Shown here: piece by piece, positions 22,211 to 34,835 of the stretch | Numbering within the stretch: the stretch's first letter is position 1 | Layout: every line of letters starts with the position of its first letter | Program-made: the position numbers and the translations under genes | NCBI GenBank assembly: GCA_029204225.1 | Contig: CM055100.1 | Span: 16,844,169 to 16,908,168, forward strand | Origin: Diphasiastrum complanatum | Lineage: Eukaryota; Streptophyta; Lycopodiopsida; Lycopodiales; Lycopodiaceae | Reading direction: 5' to 3' | DNA: 64,000 nucleotides | Notes under the pieces: model-generated | Database searches by the model: none | Told to the model about the DNA's origin: nothing | What the model saw: the letters and a program-made list of their open reading frames with translations, nothing else

Positions 22211-23431
22211 ATTTATTGATAATTGGAAGGTCTTCATCTCCATAACACTTTAGCTCCATAAGTATCCTCTTGATCCATAAAACTTCCTTAGTTATGATTG
22301 TAAGAGCTTTGTACTCAGCTTCACAAGATGACAAGGATATAGTTGCTTGCTTCTTTGATAGCCAAAAAACTAGATTCCCTCTAATGAAAACGGTGAAATC
22401 ACTTGTGGATTTTCTATCCACTCTATCTCTTTGAAAATATGATTCTGAAAATGCAACAAAAGTTAGATCGCCTCCTTTATAGAACAATCCATAGTCTAAG
22501 TTAGAAGATACATATCTCAAGATTCTCTTTCCCAATTTCCAATGACATATCTTTGGATCCTACATGTATTGGCTTAATTTGTGCACACTAAAACTTAGAT
22601 CAGGCCTACTAACTCCTAATCAAATAAGAGGGCCAATAAGAATCCTATAAAGAGTGAACTCCTTGAAGGATCTTTTATCCTCTTTCATAGGAACTTTTAC
22701 TATTTGCTCCATTGGAGTATCTATGCCTTTACAGTTTTCCATATTAAATTTCTTAAGCATGGAAAGAGCATAACCACTTTGACTTATGAAAGCATGACCT
22801 TTCCAAAAGTCAATTTCTAGGCCTAAAATGTAGTGAAGAACTCCTAGATTTTGAATCTTAAATTTACTTCCGAGTGCACATTTCGTTTCTTCAAGTAGCT
22901 CCTCATTATTTCCACTAAAAATAAAATCATTTACATAGATGAGAAGAATAACTACAATGTTATTTACAAACTTAATGTACAATGAAGGGTCGTATTCACT
23001 AAGATGAAATCTGAGTGATATGAGAAAGGAGTTGAGCCTTGGATACCAAGACCTCTTGGTGCTTGTTTTAGTCCAGAGACTTCTGAACAAAAGACAAAGT
23101 TTTGTTTCTTTAAGAACCTTCACGAATCCAGGTGGTTGCTCTCAAGGTAACCATTGAGGAAGGCATTAGAGACATCAATTTGAAACATCCTCCAATTGTG
23201 ATAACATGCAAGAGAAATGAGAATTCTTATAGTTATCATTTTTGCAATATGTGGAAAAGTGTCTTCATAGTCAGGACCTTTGATTTGAGAGTGGCCAAAG
23301 TCTTGCTTTGAATTTGTTGATGGATCCATCATTGTTGTACTTGGTTTTGAATACCCATTTTCATCCAATGACATGCATCTTGCTAGGTGGTCCCACAAGC
23401 TCCCATGTATTGTTTGACATCCAGGCTTCAA
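22211..23431 (-). pseudogene. Copia A reverse transcriptase and RNase H N-terminal part
   Basis: The minus strand shows RT blocks FQIDVSNAFLNGYLE, a degraded catalytic region (ILLIYVNDFIFSG, where the usual YVDD is YVND), LGVLHYILGLEIDF, and then RNase H words RKSTSD and ATISLSSCEAEYKAL. The frames 23,120-23,431, 22,620-23,123 and 22,206-22,535 are separated by frameshifts or stops. Loss of one catalytic Asp plus frameshifts mean no activity. The paralogue at 49,411-50,224 keeps YVDD. Confidence 0.8.
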
Positions 23432-25000
23432 ACTCTTGGGTCATTGCTTCAACCCACTCCTTGGATTGAAGTGCTTCTTGGACATCTTTAGGCTCTTCAT
23501 CTAATATGAAGAATGCATGATAGGATGTTTCATCTTCCACTTGTCTTCCTTCTTCATTATATGTGAGCCTTCTTGGCTCGGATCTTTCTCTTGTGGATAT
23601 ACTAGGTGTAGGTGCTTAAACTTGCTCCTCCTCAAAGACTCGGGCCCGCCACATCTTGAACAACATCAAGATTGATGACTATAGATCCTGCATGAGGTTC
23701 CTTGATCTTTGCCTCATCCAAGTTAAACTTCTAATCTTCATGGAAGTCACATTTCAACTTACAACATTCTTGTTAGTAGAGGGAACATAAATTTTATATG
23801 CTTTCTTATAAGATGCATATCCAACAAAAATACCTTTAATAGCACTAGGATCATTCTTTTACTAGTCTCTAAAGGAACATGCACATAGCATAAGCAGCCA
23901 AAGAAGATGATCTACCTTAGGCTTTTTATTGTACAACATTTCAAATGGTGTTCTTCCTTCTATAACAAGATTAGGATGCCTATTACAAAGATTATTTGCA
24001 CATGCAATTGCTTCTCCCCAAACTTCTTTAGGTAGATATGCTTCTAGCATGATAGCTTTTACACATTCACACAATATTCTATTTTTCTTTCAGCAACTGC
24101 ATTTTGTTGAGGAGTATAAGGACAAGAAAATGCTCCTTGTGTTCCCTCTTGCCCACAATCATTTTTAAACTTATTAGAGGTGTATTCACCTCCACCGTAA
24201 GGAAGACATCATAACCCATGCATTAGGGGAGTTTTGAGCTCCAAAAAGACCCTTTAAGAATTCGTGCAAGATGTAGATTATATTATTAAAATATTATAAC
24301 ACTAATACTTTTGACTTGCCATAACTTTCTAATTGTAGCTCAAAAGTATGTCATGTAACATATCATTGGAAACCCTTGTCGAGCGCTTTCCAATGCACCA
24401 AACTTTGCTAAATTCAGACTTACCACTAAAAAGTTATGCCATTTTTTGTGTGGAATCAGAATGTGGACTCAAAAAGTTATGTTACGTAGATTTCAAATTT
24501 GAGTGTTTTGATTGGTCCATGTGTAAGAAAAATTTGAGAAAAAATATAAAAAGGATTTTAATAAAGGGTCTTTTTTGGATATAGAACTCCTCTAATGGCT
24601 TTAGAAGATAGCATATAGATCCAAGAATATCTTGTGTAATCATCTATGAAAGAAACAAAACAATTTGCTCCTCCTTTGCTCTTAGTAGAAGAGAAATGAA
24701 CATCAAAATGCTAAATAGTTGTTGAGTCTTGATGCTGGATCTTGAAAAAGGTCTTCCATGTGATTTTGCCAAAACACAAGCTTCACAGGATCGAAGCTCC
24801 TTTGACAATGTCTTTGGTAGTCCAACAACTTTTTCTTCCTTGATCATAGATTGCATGGCTTTGAAATTGGGATGACCCAATCTTTTATGCCATATATCCT
24901 CTTGATGAAACTTGGTCTCATAAGCAACATCAGAAATGTTAGCACTTTCCCTAGAATCTAGCGTGTACAACTTTCTAGCTCTACATCCTCTAGTTATCAC
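23432..25000 (-). pseudogene. Copia A integrase region, split by a MITE
   Basis: GAG-pre-integrase HKRLGHPNFKAM and CEACVLAKSHGRPF, representing the HHCC zinc-binding module, are at 24,644-25,000. The C-terminal part of the core, ending CNRHPNLVIEGRTPFEML, is at 23,862-24,074. The middle of the core is lost where the 377-bp MITE sits; about 30 residues between the two sides appear missing, so a deletion accompanied or followed the insertion. The region 23,432-23,860 holds the diverged linker to RT with stops. Confidence 0.7.
24221..24597. mobile_element. MITE-like element with about 30-bp terminal inverted repeats, copy 1
   Basis: It starts CATTAGGGGAGTTTTGAG then CTCCAAAAAGACCCTTT; the other end, reversed, reads CATTAGAGGAGTTC then ATCCAAAAAAGACCCTTT. 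A second copy of the same length is at 57,585-57,962 in an unrelated host sequence. Internal sequence is AT-rich with no real ORF. No clear target-site duplication was found at either locus, so the superfamily is unassigned. Confidence 0.65.
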
Positions 25001-25047
25001 TTCTCTCTCCCTTGAGATTACACACTTGTCAATATGAAATTTGACAT

Positions 25048-26347
25048 CTAACCACTATCAAACAATTGTCCTACACTTATGAGGTTCTTGGTTAGTTTAG
25101 GCACATAAAGTACATCATGCAAACAAAAAGATCTTGATGATGATGCGTGCAGTGGAATTCTCCCTATTCCTTCAATTCTACACTCTACATCATTAGTACT
25201 ATAGATTGATCTTTTTGCGCCTACATATGGCATGAGACTTGTGAAAGAGTTTCTTGAACTAGACATATGGGAACTCGCCCCACTATCTATCCACCATATT
25301 TATTCATTCTTGAAAGGAAAGGATGAAAAACTAGACATCATTAAAGAATCGTCTCTTTCACTATCATTACCCTTGCACTCTTCCTCATTAGTAAGCTTAG
25401 CTTGCTTGGACTGCTTCTTCTTCTTGAAATAATTTGATGCATAGTGGCTCTTTTTGCCACAAAAGAAACATTTGATCTTTGACAACTTCTTCTCGCCACT
25501 GGATGTTGCAGCTTGTGAGGATTGATCCTCACCACCTTCTTTGGCTTTATCCTTCTTGAAGTGTTGTTGACCTTTTTCCTTGCCTCTTGACTTCTCCTTG
25601 GCGAAATGTGCTCCATCATCTGCACCATCCTTCAATGAAAGTTTGTTGATCCTCAACATCTTGTTCTCTTGTTTGCTTTCTTCAACAATGAGATCTCCTT
25701 GAAGAGTCTCCAAAGATGGAAGCTCCTCCCTAACAACATAAGTCTGCACAATATTGTCGTACTCATCTCTTAGTCCATTAAGGACTACTTGAACAGGCTT
25801 AGTGTTCTTAAGAGCATCACCGATACCAGCTAACTCTTGATGAAGATCTTTAACTCTCATTACGTAATTTGAAGCACTCTCGTCTACTCTTTGATAACTT
25901 AGAAAGATCTGATTTCTAAGTGTAAGCAATCTTGAAGTATTCTTAATTTCATAGATTGTTTTAAGAGTGCCCCAAGCCTCCTTGGCAATAGTGCATGTAC
26001 TGATCTCCCTTTACATTTCATTTGTGACATTCATTTTTATAAAATGAAGAGCAATTCTAGTTCTCTTCTTGAATGCTGCAATTTGATTAGGTGTTGCAGG
26101 TTCTTCTTTGGCTATACTAACAATGTCCATTACATCTTGTAAATAATGATTCCATCCTTATCTTCCACATTGCATAATTGGAAGATGTTAATCTCCCACT
26201 ATGCTCCAAAAAATGTGAACCAGTTGAAGCAAGTTCTCTATGAGAAATTATAGTAATGACAAAGATGGAGATGAATATGTTGCTTGCAATCTCAACCTCA
26301 GATCTAACACTTATAATGTTGATCCAACCTATGAAATCTAGCAACAA
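25048..26347 (-). pseudogene. Copia A gag and protease remains
   Basis: From 26,347 down: gag N-terminus GRLTSSNYAMWKIRMESLF, then after a frameshift the main gag frame 25,300-25,929 with LTLRNQIFLSYQR, VQVVLNGLRDEYD and a zinc knuckle CFFCGKKSHYASNY whose last Cys is Tyr. The piece 25,048-25,266 contains SIYSTNDVECRIEGIG and ends in LTKNLISVGQL, the usual Copia sequence after the protease. The protease DSGA motif itself is lost in the frame break near 25,270. Gag resembles that of element B. Confidence 0.75.
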
Positions 26348-26389
26348 TATGTGAGATCAAGCTCACAACTAAAAAATCAATCTATCTTG

Positions 26390-26690
26390 AGTTTGGATCT
26401 AGCTTCTATTGGGATCCCACCCCCAATCGCCTAGCCATCCGCTTGTTCTTGACCCCAGAAGGGCTGGTACCAGGGGACTGGAGACAATGTGCAAGTTACT
26501 TCTTATATGGAGAGGAATCCAAGCACCCTAACTGCTTATGGGACAATGAGGACAACCAACATGCGCTCAAGCACCTTCGCGCAAGCAAATAGGTGCACAA
26601 GCATCTTGTGCATGGCTTGACAACAGTCCCACAACATAGAGGTCGTTGCATGGCAAGAGAGGGATTGTACATTCATTTTAGATTTTTGGC
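26390..26690. other. Junction between Copia A and SD-A copy 2
   Basis: No gene seen. Around 26,400 a CCCACCCCCAATCGCC stretch marks a shift in base composition. From about 26,640 (TTGCATGGCAAGAGAGGGA) it matches 44,365 and following, so SD-A sequence resumes here. Confidence 0.45.
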
Positions 26691-26790
26691 ATATGTAAAT
26701 TAATATTTCAAAATCTCGAGCGGGACTCAGACCATGACACTTTGGCTATACAATCGAAAGAATTAGTGCAGAAAGAATGTCTAGCCTTAC

Positions 26791-27060
26791 GTCCAAGTTC
26801 ATTTTCTAAGTCCATATCTACAGGTTGGTTGCCTGCAATGGCATGCCCTCCCTTCTTGTGAAATCACAAATGTATTCGATTTGTTCATTCAAAGTGAAAT
26901 TATACGACCAATTGAGACCACTATGCACCACATGGATGCCCACAAATTTAGTCCCATTTGAACAACTCAATGCTATGAGATTATCACTTAGGTTTGTTAC
27001 ACAAAAGGAAGCAACCAAAAGACACCTAAAGTAGAAACAAGCTTGCAAACATAGGGAATA
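26791..27060 (-). pseudogene. S1/SPH-like gene, copy 2, exon 1 only
   Basis: The minus strand gives VTNLSDNLIALSCSNGTK, then VHSGLNWSYNF and YICDFTRREG, clearly the S1-type fold seen in the intact copy, with the donor site GTAAGG kept at 26,790. The start codon region is lost in the (GA)n tract, a TAG or TAA falls after LQATNL, and a second stop follows. The Cys in NLC is Ser here. Exon 2 is absent because Copia A sequence lies where the intron should continue. Confidence 0.8.
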
Positions 27061-27064
27061 AGTG

Positions 27065-27193
<129 letters not shown>

Positions 27194-30100
27194 TACCTTC
27201 ATATAAAGATAGCAGTGTATGACATGATGAGTGTAGCTCAGCCCTAGAGGCGATGCTAGCTAGAGGAGGAAAATTTCAAACCAAAAGCCACGGTGTTGAA
27301 TTTCAAATGAGTGATTCCTCCTAAAACCAATTCCAGTGGGAGTACCCATGTATTTGAATTAGAAAGCACTAATTCTTAGTTCATGCTACTTTTGCCATAA
27401 GCGAGAAAAGCACATCAAAGACCAAAGTATTGGTTTTTAATTTGTATTTCTTAGTGTTTATTACTAGTGTTATTTACACTAGGATAATGATTAGATTATG
27501 CATGTTTACTATTGTCATGATTTAATTACAATCACAATTGCATGCTCGAGGGCATTATGCTTGTTAAGCCCATGATAGCCTTGGCCTAATGAGAGAAAGT
27601 TCTAACTTTTACATCGGATCCTCTTTCCTTGTGCGACTGCACTTATACCCATGCCTCTCTAATCTAGAAAGCCCTTGATAATTAATATCTAATGTGGGTG
27701 AATTCAATGTCTTGAAAATCAACCTCGCTAAACATCACATTCCCATTCACGTAGTAATCATTCTAAGTTGTGGACACTTTATTGTAGCATGGAGTTATGG
27801 ATCATAATTTTATTGAAAGCAGACAATCATCATAACCATGAATTACTATTCACCATGCATTGCATATCATGAATCTATCATAATCTACCTATGACTAATA
27901 ATGCCTTGATCTCCAACCAATGATAATATTACATTTAATGTTATATCAAGAGATTGCAACATATATGAGTAGATTATCACAACAAGTACACTAATATCAC
28001 ATGTCAACAAGGCTTAGATAGACACTCATTCCTTAACATGATGTTAAGGTTCTTGACCCAAGTACACAAATGAAAAGGCCTAAGCATCTTTTGTCCCTAT
28101 TTATTAAATCCTAAAATGTCACGTAGCGTAGTAAAACAATACCATATGATAAGGAAGGGCTTCATTATCACCATATCCTTGCTCTTGTGTGTGGGAAAGC
28201 TTCTAAGACTTATCACATGACCAACATAGAAATTCATTCCATCTTTTTTAGATAAGGCAGAGGTTACAGTAAAAATAATTAAACAACAACATCACAATGG
28301 GCAACAAGCCACATTTCTCTTTTGCAGTTTTGGGGTGCGCCTAGTTCTATTTGTTTGCAATAGCTTATGGCTGCAATTTGTGATTTATGACTAAATTCAG
28401 TGCACGTGTCCAACGAGTTGATTCATGTGGTATGATAGTCGTTTTTTAACTCATCACATATTGTAGAGATCTAGCATAGGTCATTTTTTGGGTGTTTAGA
28501 TTCTTTTCACACACATTCATCTATCTTTACCTATTTATTTTTTCCTTTCACAAATGTCTATTTATTATATGGAATCTCACTACATAGGATAAAGTTGGTG
28601 TTTTTGTGGCAAACCTTTTAAGGATTACCAGGTTTATGACTTAATCTTCAAAGTTTAGTTTTTAGTTGTTAATGTTTGGGAAATACAAATCTTTTGATGA
28701 CTCATTATTATTTTTTAATGGTTTTCATGGTTTTTTATGCATCTCCAGAAAAATCCTCATAGAAGTCCCAAACTTGCAAAATAAAATTAATTCATTACAA
28801 AAAAAAATTGGTTGTTTTTAAATCTTATTTGAATGCAAATTGTTCTAGGATAGGCATCTAAGTGATGGTGCAATTTTGCGGATTCTCAAATTCAATAAGA
28901 TTCACATGATGATTCCAACAAGAATTCTTTTAATTAATCTAAATTGAAAAGGGGTGCCATTTATATCACTAAATAGTAATTACATTTTCATCCTAAATGT
29001 CATTCTATTTCATTCTAAATGACTTAAACTAATAGCAAATTAGAGAATGATTGTAAAGTACAAAGTTTGTGGAGCCGTACTTTGTCATAAATTGTACATT
29101 TAATGTGTAGTTTAGATTTTTTGTATATGATATAGAAGTTTGAATGAGCTAACTTTGTTCGATGTATTAAAATTGCCATCGTAAGGGCAATTTCTATTAA
29201 TTGGGGACAAACTATTTTGAAGATGTAGATATGTAATGATGTAAACCCACCCAAGTGATTGGTCATGTTAACATCCATGTCATTTCTGAAGCAACGTCTA
29301 CACACTTCGATGCACTATAACTAGGTGAGAGTGTGTCATTTGATGTCATGTTAACAACCATGCTATTTCTGTAGTTGTGTCTACAAACGTCTATGCACTA
29401 TAACTAGTTGGGAGTGTGTCAATTGATGTATGAGTTTTGTGAGAAATAATCAATAGTTTGATCTTCTTTCTCTCATATGCTATGAAGGTTCCCTTCTTAT
29501 CTTTCTTTCAACAATATGTCAATACTGTCATATTTGTTATTGATTACTATTTATCGAATAGAGCAACTATAACATTGTCCAACTAGAGCAAACATTTACC
29601 GAACCTAAGAAAATGACTATATCTAAAAAGGTATTTGTGTGGATCAGGCCAACGAAATTGTGAGGTTCTTTGCCAATGTTCAGTCTTAGAGCTCTAAGAT
29701 TCTTGGCTACAATTACCAAACGAAAGCATCTACCACTTCTAACTCTTGATTGGTAGCAATAATGTTTGTGACAACTATATTGTCACCAGTATGATCTTTC
29801 TTAGAACATAAAGTCATGCAGGTATATTATTAACCAAAGGTAATAGTAATTTGAAATATTCAAAACACTCATATTAGCAAAATCTTTGATGTTACTAGAT
29901 GTCAAAGTAAAACCAAAATATCAGTTGATAACCAGTATCGTTTCACATAACCATCATTTTGCCTTTTGTATCATTAAATCATATGAATAGCACTACTTCT
30001 CTCTCTTGCAAAATGATAATTATATATACTATATTAATAAATAAATCATAGATGAAGTTATCTCCAACAAAGTGCATGATATCTCTATAATCAATTTTCT

Positions 30101-30561
30101 TGAAGCTAAGATTTTAACATATTTGAAAAATATTAATGAAAATCACATCAATTTTTGGCCTATGATGGCATTGCATCTGATGAATTGCTCAAAATAGAAT
30201 GGCAGCTGCAGGACGTTACGTTGGTGTTGGAGGTCGGAGAAGGGGCCTTAGTTGATTTTTATAAACCTTTGAGGTCCATAGGCCATGTGGCACCATTTGG
30301 TGGCCCCACATGGTAAGAAAGCCCTAGAAGCGACAATTGGGGCCTTTCTCAGGTCCCACCTGTCCTTTTTGTAGGAGGTTGGAGAGGAGCTTTGGGGAGG
30401 GAGAAAAGGAGGTACGTTGACTTCCTCATTCTCAAAAATTGTTTGTAGAGTTAGGAGTTCTCAAGCTTGTTAGTCTCTTGAGGCCCTTTTTCTCTAGTTA
30501 TTGCTTTTTTGTCGATTTTTATACCGTAGCTCTCCGTTTTTCCTCAAGCTTGTTTTTGTGT

Positions 30562-31545
30562 ATGACTTTCTCCATGGAAACTCCAATGGATGAAACACGA
30601 GCTCCAAGTCCCGTCGTGACTGATATGGAGAATATGACATGTGCAATTAATTTGTTGCAGCAACAATTATTGACATGTAGTCTAAACATGAACGGGCGGA
30701 GACCGAAATTCGGGCTTTGTCCCAGTCTCGACAAGCACTCCTTAAACTGATGTTTACTCTGGAATTTTTTACTAGAAAAAAAAAGGATAGACACCAAGAT
30801 GTTGTGTTGGCTTGGTTGGATTGATAGACTTCTCATTTCTCCATGGACGATCTACCAAATAGCTCGTGTATTTCGATAGCTATCATGTTTTTATGCAGTA
30901 AAGCATACTCATGGTGGCAGGATCTTAAAGATTGAGCTACGGCCCCAACTACTTGGAATGACTTCCAGGTAGCCTTTAAGCCTGACTTTATGCCTATCCT
31001 TGACGATTTTGAATATTATCGTCAATTTGCCACAAATGGGGACGAAGCCCTTGGACGTCTACTTGCAAGACTTCCAAGAGGTTGCTTCGCAGTCTTTTGA
31101 CCGCATAGATAGAGTGCTCCTTAAGCTACATTTCATTTTGGGTTTGCCTAAAAAATATCAGTTGGAGGTCTGTCGTAATCAGCCACATTCCTTAGAGGAT
31201 GTCGTGCGTTTCACTCGGATTTACGAAGACACGCACAATATGACCCGCAAAGAGCAGCAAAAACCCGAAGTCAAAGACAAACCCTCTACGGGCCCTCCTT
31301 TCAAAAAGGGTAAGGATAAACTGGTCGGTGAAGCTTCCCCTTCCAAAAAGAAAAAGAAGTGCCCTTGTTTGGAGAGAGTTGACTTTGATAAGGCCAAATG
31401 CGACGGGTTGTGTTTCTCCTATATGGAGAAGGGGTCCCTTTCCAAGGACTGCCCGAAGAGAAGGAAGAAGGGTGGCTGCTCCTTTAAGGCACTAGGTAAT
31501 GATCTTCTATTTCTTGTATTGTTGTATCTTTTAAAGATAAAATAA
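30562..31545 (+). pseudogene. Gypsy gag
   Basis: It begins MTFSMETPMDETRAPSPVV. After a frameshift the core gag block SWWQDLKD and TWNDFQVAFKPDF appears near 30,905-30,995, then a frame from 31,000 with GLPKKYQLEVCRNQPHSLED. A lysine-rich linker leads to a degenerate zinc knuckle, CFSYMEKGSLSKDC, in which the second Cys is Tyr and the His is Ser. A TGA at about 30,934 and frameshifts break it. Confidence 0.7.
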
Positions 31546-31850
31546 TTTGTATGGATTGTTGTTTTAACACTATGACATTTGGACCTCACGACCTCATTCG
31601 TATGAGTGGGTTCATAGGTAGCAAACCCGTGAGTGTTCTTTTTGACAGTGGTTCTACGTATAATTTTATTAATGCTAAATTGGAGCAGAAGCTGTAGATG
31701 GCAACCGCACCAAGTGACCACAAGTACGTGCTTAGAATGGCAGTTGATGGAGAGCAGCAGGTCTGGGACCACTTTGTCTCCCACACACCATTGAGGATTC
31801 AAAACTATATAGATAGCTTATCTTTTCATGTTATGAATCTTGGTTTTCTA
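31546..31850 (+). pseudogene. Gypsy aspartic protease
   Basis: The frame around 31,575-31,695 reads LIRMSGFIGSKPVSVLFDSG then STYNFI, matching the retropepsin active-site loop (VLFDSGSTHNFI) of plant Gypsy elements. The catalytic Asp is kept. A TAG at 31,696 and further stops separate it from RT. Confidence 0.7.
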
Positions 31851-32008
31851 ATCCTAGGTAAAAAGTGGTTTTATGCTAAGAATGAGTCCTTAAAAAGGAT
31901 TATGTATCTCATAGTATTTCTTTTTTGCATAATGACTCATTGGTTTGTCTTTAAGGCGATGAGCCTGATGTACCATTTGTAACTGCTCATGAGGCTAATC
32001 AATCTATT

Positions 32009-33510
32009 TTGGATTCTGAGTATCATTCGTATTTATGTTATCTTAAAAATGAATCATACATGGATGCTTTTAGAACTCATAATGATGTATTGTCTTTTTA
32101 TGATGTTAATCTAGATTCTTCGTCTGAGGGCAAAATCTTTAAAAGAATTAGGGAGGAATATAATGATATATTCCTTGAGCAGTTGCCTGAGGGTCTTCCT
32201 CCCTCGCGGGGAGTAGACCATCACATAGATCCTCTTCCCGACAGCTCCCCTGTCTCGCTTTTTCCTTACAAGATGAGCTTGAAGGAAGAAGATAAAGTTG
32301 CTAGCCAACGTAAGGAGATGTTACGTAAGGGCCGTATAAGGCCTAGTAAATCCCCTTGGGGAGCTTCTGTTTTGTTAACCGGCAAGAAAGACGGTGGTAT
32401 TAATCTTTGTGTCGATTACAAAAAGCTTAATAAAATGACAATTAAGAACCATTACCCCTTACCTCGGATGGACGACTTAATGGACCGATTGAATGGTGGT
32501 AAGTATTTCGCCAACTTGGACCTTAGGTCAGGGTACCATCAGATTAGAATACATGAGGGGGATGTTTTCAAACCTGGTTCTTGTTCTAGGTATGACCATT
32601 ACGAATTTTTAGTTTTACCATTTGGTCTAAGTAATGCCCCGACAACCTTTCAACAAATGATGAACGATATTCGCCGTCCATATCTGGGAAAGTTTCTCGT
32701 GGTATTTTTAGATGACATATTGTTTGACAGTAAGACTCTTGAGGATCATGAGGCACATTTGCTTATAGTCTTAGATAATCTAAGACAGACAAAGCTTTAT
32801 GCCAAGGAGTCTAATTGTGAGTTCTTTCAAACAAGACTCAAGTATTTAGGACATATCGTTTCCGATCGAGTTCTTGAGATTGACTTTGATAAGGTCCAGA
32901 AAGTTCGTGATTGGCCTATTTTGAAAACCATTAGGGAAGTAAAAATTTTTTTGGGCTTCACAGTTTTTTTATGAAGACTATGTCTTAATTACATTGCCTC
33001 TCAAATCTTCTTAAGGGAGTGAAGAAAGCCAAAAGAAAAACTAAAAAGGGTAATAAGAAGAAGGCTGGAAGGCGTTTGAAAATATGTCCACCTATTGTCT
33101 GGACTGATGAACTTAATCTAAGTTTTGAAGCTTTGAAGATGTTAGTGTCTACATCCCCTATCTTACACATAGTGGACTCTAGTGGATCTTTCTTGGTGGA
33201 AACAGATGCTAGTGACTATGCAATGGGCATAGTCCTTTACCAAGACAGTAGATCAGAGGCTTTTGAGAGCAAGAAGTTGGACCCAGCTCAAAGTAGTTAT
33301 TCTATTGATGAGAAAGAACTTTTTACTGTCATCCATGCGTTAAAGAACTAGAAACATTATTTCTATGGATCTAAAATCATGGTTATGACAGATCATGAGT
33401 CTGTTAAGTATATTTGTGATGCGTTGGACCTTAGGGTTGTAAGGCTTGTTCATCGGAACTCATTCAAGAGTTCGAATTCAACATTAAGTATCGTCAAGGT
33501 AAGTCAAATT
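32009..33510 (+). pseudogene. Gypsy reverse transcriptase and RNase H
   Basis: The RT frame 32,009-32,974 holds the ordered blocks GVDHHIDPLPDSSPVS, NLCVDYKKLNKMTIKNHYPL, YFANLDLRSGYHQIRI, FLVLPFGLSNAPTTF and the catalytic VVFLDDIL (F-L-D-D in place of the common Y-L-D-D), ending KYLGHIVSD. RNase H follows at 33,019-33,351 with the first catalytic Asp in VETDASDYAMG and then IDEKELFTVIHALKN. A stop separates the two at about 32,972, and the RNase H C-terminal part is frameshifted to about 33,510. Confidence 0.85.
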
Positions 33511-33524
33511 GTGTCGTTGATGCG

Positions 33525-34830
33525 TTGACCTGGATTGGAGAAGTTAATCAGTTATGCTTTGCTGAGTTCCAATCCAAGTTGTGTCTTTCTCTACAAGATC
33601 TTTGTCGGACAGATGAGTGTTTCGGTCGTATTTGGCAAGAAGTCCTGGCAGAAAGCCGTATAGTGAGAAATAATCTTGGACAGCAGGATTTCAAGATGTC
33701 TCGCGAAGAGAAGATACTTGATAATTATTCCATTAGGAATGGTTTACTTTTCCATAGAGGAAAAGTTTGTGTACCACGGACATTAGGGCCCAAATCCTGC
33801 ATGAGTGCCACGATAGCCGCAGTGCGGGACACCTTGGTATACAGAGGACACTTGACCTTGTTAAGAGAGAATTTTATTGGCCAAAAATGATAGGTCATAT
33901 AAAGGCATATGCTCAAAAGTGTGAACAGTGCCAAGTAAATAAAGCGAAAAGACTTAAAGCAACTGGTCTATTGCATCTATTGGAAATTCCCAGCAAAAAG
34001 TGAGAAAGTATTTTCATGGATATTGTGTTCCGACTTCCTAAGTCTGGGAAGGGTCACGATGCCATTTGGGTAGTAGTTGACAGACTAACCAAGATGGCGC
34101 AATTTATTCCAATAGAAATTACTGTCAAAGCTTCAGAACTTTCTCAAGTCTTCATTGAAAAGCTATTCAGGTTGAATGTTTTGCCGAATAATATTGTTAG
34201 TGATCGCGATTGCAAGTTCACTAGCAAGTTCTGGCAGGCGGTCTTTGAGAGACTGAAAACTACTTTAAGTCTATCGTCTATAAATCACCCAGAAACCAAT
34301 GGTCAAACCGACCTATGAACCAATCAATGGAAGATATCCTTCTCGCATATGTTTCCAAGCAACAATAAGATTTGAAAAAGTATCTCTCAATGGGTGATTT
34401 GCATACAATAGTATGAAGCATTATGCCACTAGTTTTAGTTTTTTTAAACTCTTGTATGGCTTTCAACCTCATTTCCCTATCTCCGTTGGACTCAAAGGTC
34501 TCAAGGTTCAAGCTACAGTAGATTTCTTGCATGATATGCATGAAATATTGCAGGTGGCTAGGGAAAGCATTGGATCGGCTTGGGATCCCCAATTCTATGC
34601 TAATCGAAGCCATGCTCCTCGAGAATTTGAGATTGGTGATTGGGTGTATCTTAGAATCCCAACAGACTCTAAGACACTTCGAACAGAAAAATGTCTAAAG
34701 TTATCTCCACGTTATAGCTGTCCTTTCAAAGTTTTTAACAAGATTGGTAGGGCTGCTTATCGACTATAACTCCCTGTTGAAACTAAGCTTCGTTTTGTAT
34801 TCCATGTTAGTCATTTAAAGGAACGACCTG
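33525..34830 (+). pseudogene. Gypsy integrase
   Basis: The zinc-binding module reads HECHDSRSAGHLGIQRTLDL then CEQCQVNK (33,790-33,940). The core has D in MDIVFRLPKSGKGHDAIWVV, D in VSDRDCKFTS, but where NGQTERVN with the third catalytic residue is expected the sequence is NGQTDL followed by a stop (34,316). The tail at 34,413-34,769 has FEIGDWVYLRI and KLSPRYSCPFKV, and after a stop FVFHVSHLKERPG, which closes the polyprotein. No chromodomain is visible. Catalysis is lost. Confidence 0.8.
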
Positions 34831-34835
34831 GTTAT

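Larger units (their letters stand above)
15690..26390 (-). mobile_element. Copia A, degraded and interrupted by element B and a MITE
   Basis: In minus orientation the order is gag, protease, integrase, reverse transcriptase, RNase H, then a 3' LTR at the left. The 5' LTR, primer-binding site and leader are missing: homology ends near 26,390, within a few bases of the gag start. Element B (16,656-22,210) splits the RNase H domain and a 377-bp MITE (24,221-24,597) lies in the integrase. Multiple frameshifts make it inactive. Its left flank is SD-A sequence, exactly as for Copia A' at 48,150-50,224, so the two are duplicates of one insertion. Confidence 0.8.
30200..34833 (+). mobile_element. Gypsy (Ty3-type) internal region without LTRs
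   Basis: The order gag, protease, RT, RNase H, integrase is that of Ty3/Gypsy. Host SD-A sequence stops at about 30,198 and SD-B sequence starts at about 34,834 (TATCATAGGTTGTAATATC), so the element bridges the two blocks. No LTR is recognisable at either end and no direct repeat flanks it, so it may have arrived by recombination or lost both LTRs. Several stops and frameshifts interrupt it. Confidence 0.8.

Noticed and set aside
24348-24584. A frame inside the MITE, also partly open in its second copy
   Set aside because: Short, without motifs, and it runs into a terminal inverted repeat.
30519-30836. Minus frame opposite the Gypsy gag start
   Set aside because: Shadow of the gag coding strand.
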